Position numbers and translations under genes: made by a program | NCBI GenBank assembly: GCA_022447365.1 | Contig: JAKVBL010000005.1 | Location: forward strand, 186,001 to 250,000 | Length of the DNA stretch: 64,000 nucleotides | Origin: Oleiphilaceae bacterium | GTDB taxonomy: Bacteria > Pseudomonadota > Gammaproteobacteria > Pseudomonadales > Oleiphilaceae | Reading direction: 5' to 3' | The notes under the pieces: model-generated | Seen by the model: only the letters and a program-made list of their open reading frames with translations | Databases searched by the model: none | Told to the model about the DNA's origin: nothing | In this document: piece by piece, positions 57,661 through 64,000 of the stretch | Layout: each line of letters begins with the position of its first letter | How positions within the stretch are numbered: the stretch's first letter is position 1

Positions 57661-58449
57661 TTAACAACGTTGTTGTCCTAACCAATTAAATATATGAGCC
57701 TGGACTAGAGGAAGATTGGTACCACCGATCGTCCAATGGCAAACTCCCTCCATCAGTTGAAGTGTTGCCTTGTTTTGAAATAGAGATTTAATCTTTAGTT
57801 GCAGTGCTGGCGGGGTAATTCGATCTTCTTTTCCGGATAAAATAAGAATCGGGCAATCTATTTTTGTCGGGTCTACTTTCGTCGGTGGGTTAGAAAGAAC
57901 AAACCACATACCAATCTCTGTAGACGCTTGTCCGGACTCCAGTGTCGATAGTGTAAAAATATCTTCTTGAGTTCTTTCTGTTTGGGTATTGGCAATGCCG
58001 TATTGCACATTACGAAGCGTCAGTTCGGTTGTTTTTTTCCATAGCGGAAATTTGAATAAATTGTGACCAAATGAACGGATAACAGATAAGCTCCATCCAT
58101 TAATACCCGCTGGCGCTGCACTCGATAGTAAGACTAAGCGATGAATTTTTTTCTCTTGGGCAACAAGTTGTGCAATGAGTCCGCCCATAGAGTGGCCAAC
58201 AAGAATTGGTACTTCATCAAGCTCGTCAATATAACTTGTTACGAACTCAACATAATCTCTGATGCTTGTAGTCGCTAATTGCGCTTTCGTTGTTGATGTA
58301 TGGCTATCCTTAGGGATGTGAAAAGGCAGATCAGGCGTGTGGGTCTCATACCCTTCAGACTCAAAGGTTCGCTTTAATTCAGATAGGGTATCACCCGTAC
58401 TCCACATACCATGAATGATAACCACGGGAGGGAAACTCATATCGTACAT
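57661..58449 (-). CDS. Alpha/beta hydrolase
   Basis: 262 aa. Alpha/beta fold with oxyanion region IIHGMWSTGDTL at the N-terminus, nucleophile Ser in VGHSMGGLIAQLV (about 86-98), acid Asp in ILSGKEDRITPP and catalytic His in GVCHWTIGG. AGAGG stands before the ATG at 58449. It lies 31 bp downstream of the flavin monooxygenase gene on the same strand, so the pair may be one operon in which the hydrolase opens the ester made by the monooxygenase (inference). Confidence 0.85.
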   Translation of the reverse strand: MYDMSFPPVVIIHGMWSTGDTLSELKRTFESEGYETHTPDLPFHIPKDSHTSTTKAQLATTSIRDYVEFVTSYIDELDEVPILVGHSMGGLIAQLVAQEKKIHRLVLLSSAAPAGINGWSLSVIRSFGHNLFKFPLWKKTTELTLRNVQYGIANTQTERTQEDIFTLSTLESGQASTEIGMWFVLSNPPTKVDPTKIDCPILILSGKEDRITPPALQLKIKSLFQNKATLQLMEGVCHWTIGGTNLPLVQAHIFNWLGQQRC

Positions 58450-58480
58450 AAAGCGACCTCTGTCTTAGTCATTTTAATTA

Positions 58481-59980
58481 TTAAGCGGCTTTATTCTTAA
58501 TCGAAGACTCAACGGAAGCATTATTCTTGCTCTCGAATTTCATAAACTCATCCGCTACTGGATGATTCAACAATATTTTTTTGTCTTTCGCGTAATTCAT
58601 TTCTAAGCGCCATGGGCCTGCTTTACCTTGACGTGGCAACATATGCTTAGCACGTTGAGCATAGCCAGGTTCAAAGCCGTCTAAAATTCCTTCCGAAGCT
58701 TTGTTGTCTCCGTTATCTGTCGGAGTGGCTACTACATGACCTTGACTATCCATGTGTTTTATTAGCCTGCAAATATAACGGGACGCAATGTCACATTTAA
58801 GTGTCCAAGGTGCATTTGTGTATCCAAACACCCAAGAAAAATTTGGTATACCTTCTATCATAACGCTCTTGTACGTCATTTTTTCAGATAATGGGCTCGC
58901 TTCTGCATTAATCGTCAGATTTAAACCTCCCATCATTTGAAGGTTAAGCCCCGTCGCCGTTACGATGATATCGGCTTCCAATTTTTCTCCAGATTTCAAA
59001 ATTATGCCGTTTTCACTAAATCGATCTATTTCATCCGTCACAACACTCGCTTTTTTGTCTCTTATTTTTGCGAAGAAGTCACCATCAGGTGCTGCACATA
59101 GACGTTCTTCCCATGGGTTGTAGCGAGGCGAATAATGTTTCGTATCGACATTTTCTCCGAGCTCTTTTTTGACATTTTTCATTAGGAGCTTTCGCATAAA
59201 ATTCGGCCATTTCATACTGACAGCGTACAGTGCTCTTTGAATCAAGATGTTTCGCTTACGAGTGATCAAATATGCCCAAGAGTCAGGCATAATTTTGGTC
59301 ATAAAGCGCGCGATTTTGTCTGTGTCAGGTAATGACATAATGTAGGTAGGAGAGCGTTGGAGCATCGTAACGTGCGCTGCTGTATCGGCCATGGATGGAA
59401 CGATTGTGATCGCAGTTGCTCCACTACCAATGACAACTACTTTCTTACCGCTGTAGTCATAGTTCTCAGGCCAGTGTTGAGGATGAAGAACTTCGCCTTT
59501 GAATCTATCTTCGTCTAAGAACTTGGGTTTATAACCTTGATCATAGTCGTAATATCCCGTGCAATTTAAAAGGAATTGGCACGTGAAGTTCTCCGTTTTT
59601 TGAGTTTGCTCATTAAGAGCGGAGAGTTCCCATTTTTGAAGTGTTGAAGACCAGTTGGCACTGATTATCTTGAGGCCGAACTTTACCTTCTCGGCGATGC
59701 CGAATTCTTGCGCTGTATCGTTTACATAGTTTCTTATGTCTGGACCTTTAGCTAACACAGTGTCAGAGAACCAGGGTTTGAATTGGTAGCCAAAACTAGT
59801 CATGTCTGAATCTGATCGAATGCCAGGGTATTTAAATAAGTCCCAAGTTCCGCCCATTGTTTGTCTTCGTTCAATGATTGCTAAAGACTTATCAGGACAT
59901 TCTCTCGATATGTGGCAGGCGCTGCCAATTCCTGATAGTCCAGCGCCAATAATAATCACATCGAAATGTTGTTCTGTCAT
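58481..59980 (-). CDS. Flavin-containing monooxygenase, Baeyer-Villiger (EthA-like) type
   Basis: 499 aa. FAD motif GAGLSGIG at the N-terminus, the type I Baeyer-Villiger fingerprint FKGEVLHPQHWP (about 168-179) and the NADPH motif VIGSGATAITIVPSM just after it. The RRQTMGGTWDLFKYPGIRSDSDM segment is typical of the EthA group. Such enzymes insert oxygen next to ketones to give esters. Substrate unknown. Likely co-transcribed with the alpha/beta hydrolase downstream. Confidence 0.9.
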   Translation of the reverse strand: MTEQHFDVIIIGAGLSGIGSACHISRECPDKSLAIIERRQTMGGTWDLFKYPGIRSDSDMTSFGYQFKPWFSDTVLAKGPDIRNYVNDTAQEFGIAEKVKFGLKIISANWSSTLQKWELSALNEQTQKTENFTCQFLLNCTGYYDYDQGYKPKFLDEDRFKGEVLHPQHWPENYDYSGKKVVVIGSGATAITIVPSMADTAAHVTMLQRSPTYIMSLPDTDKIARFMTKIMPDSWAYLITRKRNILIQRALYAVSMKWPNFMRKLLMKNVKKELGENVDTKHYSPRYNPWEERLCAAPDGDFFAKIRDKKASVVTDEIDRFSENGIILKSGEKLEADIIVTATGLNLQMMGGLNLTINAEASPLSEKMTYKSVMIEGIPNFSWVFGYTNAPWTLKCDIASRYICRLIKHMDSQGHVVATPTDNGDNKASEGILDGFEPGYAQRAKHMLPRQGKAGPWRLEMNYAKDKKILLNHPVADEFMKFESKNNASVESSIKNKAA

Positions 59981-60090
59981 TTTTCTTATCCTGTTTAATC
60001 AAGTAACCACGAACGACTAGTATGCTTGAGAACACAGAGCCTGGCTTTGTTGTTGCCAAGATAAGAATTGATATTTTTGTACGGCGCAGT

Positions 60091-61473
60091 TTATGTGACG
60101 TTTTTGGCTAACAAACCTTTCAGCAGTGCGGTCTCTGAAATGTGACTTACCTCGTTAAATGGCAAACTGACTTTGTATCCTGAACCAAGTGCTTCCTCAC
60201 AATGGTTGCCATTTTTACTCAGTTGCATGTCATTGGCGGAAATTTCAATGTTTCCTTCTGGTGTAAGCAAGGTAAGTTTGTCGTTAATTCCGAACTTATT
60301 TTTTGCAATAAAATGGATGCGGCTCTGCTCTTTGTCGAGACTCACTAAATCAGCCGCAAATAATTGTTTCTCGGACCGAGAATTACCTGTTTCATAATTC
60401 TGGTATTCATCGGGCAAGTGACGTCGGTAAAAGCCTTCTGTGTATTTACGATTCGCCATGCCTTCAAGCTCGTTCATTAACCCCATGTTGAACTCTTTAC
60501 CGGTGAGCGCATCGTTAATGGCTTGTCGGTATACTTGAGCTGTTCTTGCCGCGTAATAATAAGATTTCGTTCGACCTTTTATCTTCAAAGAATCTACGCC
60601 GATATCTATCAAACGTTTCACATGTTGAACTGCTCGAAGATCTTTCGAGTTCATGATGTAAGTGCCATGCTCATCTTCATAGGCAGGCATATATTCACTA
60701 GGTCTGCCTTGTTCTTGAAGCAGGTAGATTGGCGAAGAGTTTATCCTAGCCGTATCCCCAATATCACTGGGGTCAAAGGTTTGTATTCCGGGAGCTTTAG
60801 CGATGATGTCGCCTTCAATTGTTTCTTTCGCTTCATGCGCTTGGTATTTCCAGCGGCAACTGTTAGTACAGGCTCCTTGATTTGAGTCTCGATGGGTCAT
60901 GTAGCCTGATAGTAAGCAACGATCTGAATAGGCAATACATAACGCGCCATGAACGAAAACTTCCAACTCCATGTCGGGACAACGCTGCTTAATTTCTTCT
61001 ACTTCGTCGAGAGATAGTCCTCTAGATAGGATGACGCGGGTAAGTCCTTGTTTCTGCCAAAACTTTACGGTGGCCCAATTAACAGCATTAGCTTGCACAG
61101 ACAAATGAATAGGCATATCGGGCCACTTCTCACGAACCATCGTGATGAGGCCGGGATCGGACATGATAATTGCATCGGGCTTCATGGCGATGACTTCTTC
61201 CATGTCACGCAGATACGTATTCACCTTGTTGTTGTGTGGACTGAGATTGCTAGCGATGAAAAACTGTTTGCCAAGTGAGTGCGCAATTTGCACCCCTTTC
61301 GCGAGATTTTCTATTTTGTTGAACTCAATTTCTCGCACGCGTAGAGAATACCGAGGCTGACCTGCATAAACGGCATCGGCGCCATAGGCAAATGCATACT
61401 CCATATTTTGAAGAGAGCCTGCAGGGGAGAGTAATTCGATTGATTTCATTTGTGAGTCGCTAGTCTGTGACAT
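60091..61473 (-). CDS. trhP: U32-family tRNA hydroxylation protein TrhP (YegQ)
   Basis: 460 aa, close to the length of E. coli YegQ. It takes part in prephenate-dependent 5-hydroxyuridine formation at tRNA position 34. The U32 signature is visible around EVFVHGALCIAYSDRC and the cysteine cluster continues with QGACTNSCRW, suited to an iron-sulfur cluster. The N-terminal ELLSPAGSLQNMEYAFAYGADAVY block matches. Start at 61473 or eight codons later; neither has a clear Shine-Dalgarno. Divergent from the TPR gene. Confidence 0.93.
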   Translation of the reverse strand: MSQTSDSQMKSIELLSPAGSLQNMEYAFAYGADAVYAGQPRYSLRVREIEFNKIENLAKGVQIAHSLGKQFFIASNLSPHNNKVNTYLRDMEEVIAMKPDAIIMSDPGLITMVREKWPDMPIHLSVQANAVNWATVKFWQKQGLTRVILSRGLSLDEVEEIKQRCPDMELEVFVHGALCIAYSDRCLLSGYMTHRDSNQGACTNSCRWKYQAHEAKETIEGDIIAKAPGIQTFDPSDIGDTARINSSPIYLLQEQGRPSEYMPAYEDEHGTYIMNSKDLRAVQHVKRLIDIGVDSLKIKGRTKSYYYAARTAQVYRQAINDALTGKEFNMGLMNELEGMANRKYTEGFYRRHLPDEYQNYETGNSRSEKQLFAADLVSLDKEQSRIHFIAKNKFGINDKLTLLTPEGNIEISANDMQLSKNGNHCEEALGSGYKVSLPFNEVSHISETALLKGLLAKNVT

Positions 61474-61685
61474 AAAAATGCTCGCGATTTTAGAGGCTTA
61501 TGTGCCGATACAAACTGATGTGGATCAAGACTAGTAAAGAGAGGGGGGAAGTCGCGTTAAGTTTTATAGTGATTTGTCGTAAAAAGTGAAAATTATTTAT
61601 GAATCAATTACAAACCTGAACGATCTCATATTTAGATGCCCGCTTATTCAATATACTCGGCAAGTTTTTATGTTTTAGGTGTTTC

Positions 61686-63269
61686 ATGACTATTAACCCA
61701 AATAATGTATTTGCCGAGGCGCTAACAAATTATCAGCGGGGTCAGTATCAAAAAACTGCACAGCTTCTTAATACTCTGCTGCAAGCGAATATAGCCTCAC
61801 CCGATATTTTTAATTTAATGGCTTCTGCGTTGTTTCGATTGGGTGATCGCGACAACGCCAAAAAGTTATATTTAGCATCATTGAAAATGAAGCCTGATTA
61901 TGCCCAAACGCATGTCCACGCAGCAGGCTTTTACCGACAGATCAGCGAGTTAGATCTCGCGACTCAGCATTACGTCAAGGCATTTGAACTTGACCAAAAT
62001 GATCGTGAGTCGTTAATGAATGCTGCGCTTGTTCTTCAACAATTGGAACGTTGGGAAGCATCTGAGGAGGTCATTGAGCGTTATATTGATGCGTTCGGTG
62101 TTGGTTATGAAGTACTTATCAGAAAGTCTGTCTGTCGCTACAGTTTATATGATTACGATGAAGCCGAAGCGTTGATTGAAAAAGCCGAACTGGTTAATCC
62201 AGATCAGGTTATGACGCAATATTACAGAGCTCAGGTTTACGACAAAACAAATAGAAAGGTCGAGGCTGACAGACTGTTTAGTAATTTAATAGCGCAAGGG
62301 CATGAACCTTCAAAATTTTCACTTTCGTTGTTGTGTTTCAGCATTGGAGATTGGGATCGTGCATTTGAATTATATGAAAATCGTCCCGTTGCTTTGTGGC
62401 TGAAGCAGTATTGTGAGTCTAACGGTGCGTGTTATTGGGATGGAGCTTCTGATCTAAAGAATAAGCATGTATTGGTTTATGCAGAGCAAGGATTAGGTGA
62501 TCAGATTCGTTATGCGTATTTCATAAAACGATTGGTGGCGGAGGCTAAGAAGGTCTCAATTATTTATGATGCGAGGCTTTACCCAGTTATTCAGCACATG
62601 TACCCAGATGTTGAGTGTTTGGCGACTGAATCGTTAACTCCGGAAATTTTGCATGATGTATCGCCTGAATTTTGTCTTTGCGTTGGTAGTTTAGGCTTGC
62701 GATATAGTGATGGCTTATATGACTCGAAACTTCTCGAAGACGGCTTTTTTTCTTATGAAGGTGATCAGTCTGATCTTCCTGTAAAAGATAGTTCAAAACC
62801 AATCATAGGGTTATGTTGGCGAAGCATCAAAATTCTGAAAGAGAGAAACGAGTGGTATTGCACTGCGCAGGAATTTGCGCAGATGTTATCAGGTATTGAA
62901 GCGACATTTATCAGTCTTCAGTATGGGCTCAGCGATGAAGAACGTGAGGCTTTTAGATCTGAAGGGCTAGAGTTAATAGAGCTCTATGGCATTGACTTGA
63001 AAGATGATCAGGCATCACTAGCTCATATCATCTCTCAATTAGATTCGGTGGTGTCTGTTTCCACAGCGATGAGCGAGCTTGCAGGAGCTTGCGGAGTTCC
63101 TGTGCTCACATTGGCGATCGAAAACATTCGTTGGTTTATGGCTGAAAAACATGTGTCAGGCTTTTATCCTAAATCGCGTATGTACTACAAGAAAATGTTT
63201 GGAACTTGGGATGAGGCTCTTTCTCGTTTACGTTCTGATCTAATTGCTGAGGATTGCGAACGCTTATGA
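61686..63269 (+). CDS. TPR protein with C-terminal glycosyltransferase-like domain
   Basis: 527 aa. Residues 5-230 hold about six tetratricopeptide repeats (AEALTNYQRGQYQKTAQLL, NLMASALFRLGDRDNAKKLY and so on). Residues 255-520 resemble the ADP-heptose glycosyltransferase (GT9-like) fold found in TPR-GT proteins of O-linked glycosylation: HVLVYAEQGLGDQIRYA, IGLCWRS and the conserved DSVVSVSTAMSELAGACGVPVL block. Acceptor unknown, possibly flagellin or a surface glycan. AGGTG lies before the ATG. Its stop overlaps the next gene by four bases (ATGA). Confidence 0.8.
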   Translation: MTINPNNVFAEALTNYQRGQYQKTAQLLNTLLQANIASPDIFNLMASALFRLGDRDNAKKLYLASLKMKPDYAQTHVHAAGFYRQISELDLATQHYVKAFELDQNDRESLMNAALVLQQLERWEASEEVIERYIDAFGVGYEVLIRKSVCRYSLYDYDEAEALIEKAELVNPDQVMTQYYRAQVYDKTNRKVEADRLFSNLIAQGHEPSKFSLSLLCFSIGDWDRAFELYENRPVALWLKQYCESNGACYWDGASDLKNKHVLVYAEQGLGDQIRYAYFIKRLVAEAKKVSIIYDARLYPVIQHMYPDVECLATESLTPEILHDVSPEFCLCVGSLGLRYSDGLYDSKLLEDGFFSYEGDQSDLPVKDSSKPIIGLCWRSIKILKERNEWYCTAQEFAQMLSGIEATFISLQYGLSDEEREAFRSEGLELIELYGIDLKDDQASLAHIISQLDSVVSVSTAMSELAGACGVPVLTLAIENIRWFMAEKHVSGFYPKSRMYYKKMFGTWDEALSRLRSDLIAEDCERL

Positions 63270-63943
63270 AGGTTGTTGCTTTTATCCCTTTTTGGATGGG
63301 GTATCACTCTCAAACCGGTGCACCGATTAATCGTGCTACCAAAAAGTTAGGCGGGCTACCGCTTATTAATTATAGCCTTAATGTTCTTGCGAGCAGTGAG
63401 CTAATAGCTGAGAGTGTTATTTTTTCGTCAAGTAATGAGATTGAAGAATACATAGAAGGGCCTTCATATTCGATCATTAAGCGACCTAAATTTTTAGATG
63501 ATAATGGTATCTCGATTGAACAAATTATCGAGGAGTTTCTCAAGCTTTCAGATGCTGATGTATTTGTTCTAATGCACCCGAATAGCCCATTTATTCAGCT
63601 TGAATCGATTGAAACATGCATTCAAGAGGTTGTTGAGGGCAGGGCTGATTCAGCATTTACTGCACACACATTTAAGAAGTTTTGTTGGCACAAGGGCCGT
63701 CCACTTAACTATTCATTGGATTTACCAACACCTCAATTAAAAGACATAGAGCCAGTTATTCTTGAGCAGTCTTCGCTCTATGTCTTTACGCGGTCAATAT
63801 TTGAAAAAGAACGAAAGCGGGTTGGCGGCAAAGCATATATTCATAATGTTAATCACTTTGAAGGTCATGATCTGATTGAAGATGAAGATTTTGAAATTGC
63901 TGAACTGATTGTTAACTCTGGCATGTTTTCAAACCTATCTTGA
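63266..63943 (+). CDS. Cytidylyltransferase-like protein (CMP-sugar synthetase family) with altered N-terminal motif
   Basis: 225 aa, GT-A nucleotidyltransferase of the NeuA/KdsB type by overall pattern: LGGLPLINYSLNVLASSELI, VIFSSSNEIEEYI, DVFVLMHPNSPFI and a terminal DLIEDEDFEIAELI typical of acylneuraminate cytidylyltransferases. The usual Arg/Gly/Ser/Lys-rich nucleotide loop after the first strand is replaced by FIPFWMGYHSQTGAPINRAT, so activity is uncertain. The ATG at 63266 overlaps the TPR gene's stop; a TTG at 63254 is less likely. Suggests a sugar-activation step of a glycosylation locus. Confidence 0.72.
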   Translation: MKVVAFIPFWMGYHSQTGAPINRATKKLGGLPLINYSLNVLASSELIAESVIFSSSNEIEEYIEGPSYSIIKRPKFLDDNGISIEQIIEEFLKLSDADVFVLMHPNSPFIQLESIETCIQEVVEGRADSAFTAHTFKKFCWHKGRPLNYSLDLPTPQLKDIEPVILEQSSLYVFTRSIFEKERKRVGGKAYIHNVNHFEGHDLIEDEDFEIAELIVNSGMFSNLS

Positions 63944-64000
63944 TGTCAAAGGCTGATCCATACATGAGTATTATAAAAACTCTCAACGTTGAATTTGATG
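63943..64000 (+). CDS. 5' end of a further gene, cut by the window
   Basis: An ATG overlapping the previous stop by one base (TGATG) opens a frame that stays open for the remaining 58 bases (MSKADPYMSIIKTLNVEFD). The overlap fits the tight coupling of the two genes before it. Too short to identify. Confidence 0.5.
   Translation, partial: MSKADPYMSIIKTLNVEFD

Overview
The window is chromosomal DNA from a gammaproteobacterium. The block tRNA-Pro/Arg/His/Leu, tig-clpP-clpX-lon-hupB-ppiD, next to glnS-cysS and folD, has the arrangement familiar from Pseudomonadales/Oceanospirillales. Composition is moderate and slightly AT-rich by eye, which suggests a marine Oceanospirillales-like organism rather than a high-GC Pseudomonas; this placement is inference. 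No insertion sequence, prophage, integron or CRISPR array was seen.

Layout. 0.2-2.7 kb: a secreted PilJ-domain protein that may be frameshifted, mutY and a SRPBCC protein. 2.8-5.7 kb: hisB-hisH-hisA-hisF. 5.8-18.1 kb: a mixed stretch with a hypothetical protein, a PAS-GGDEF-EAL enzyme, a coiled-coil/HhH basic protein, a SulP transporter, YgiQ, a MocA-like nucleotidyltransferase, an anchored coiled-coil protein, a membrane-tethered response regulator and a PEGA-MORN protein. 18.5-21.4 kb: an M16C metalloprotease. 21.4-31.0 kb: a complete 2-aminoethylphosphonate (AEP) locus. 31.0-34.9 kb: psrP/ppsA and rraA. 35-37.6 kb: a ppiB-lpxH-yhiN operon ending in a small DUF2986-like gene whose frame is broken at an A8 run. 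37.9-43.3 kb: a serine hydrolase, glnS-cysS and folD. 43.4-52.6 kb: four tRNAs and the chaperone/protease block. 52.8-57.6 kb: an envelope cluster (C39 peptidase, two outer-membrane barrels, MalM-like protein). 57.7-61.5 kb: an alpha/beta hydrolase, a Baeyer-Villiger-type monooxygenase and TrhP/YegQ. 61.7-64 kb: the start of what looks like a surface-glycosylation locus, cut by the window end.

The best-supported regulatory unit is the AEP locus. PhnW and PhnX convert AEP to phosphonoacetaldehyde and then acetaldehyde plus phosphate; PhnSTU imports it. Nearly identical 12-bp palindromes (TGGTATATACCA and TGGTCTATACCA), each followed by the same AATAATTT flank, lie in front of phnW and phnS and are the likely PhnR operators. 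The transporter promoter also carries four Pho-box half-sites at exact 11-bp spacing, so phosphate starvation and substrate sensing probably both act there. The locus adds a PhnZ-like HD oxygenase, a DMT transporter and an FAD oxidoreductase that the simple PhnWX pathway does not need.

The best candidate for an undescribed system is the four-gene envelope cluster at 52.8-57.6 kb. Its C39 peptidase and its barrel with an N-terminal helix recall FapD and FapF of functional-amyloid export, but no amyloid subunit is present; a FadL-like barrel and a MalM-like acidic protein take that place. Second is the tethered receiver protein paired with the PEGA-MORN protein. Several starts were chosen by Shine-Dalgarno spacing rather than maximal length (hisA, ppsA, phnT, clpX, lon, the FadL-like, MalM-like and receiver genes and others), as noted per gene.
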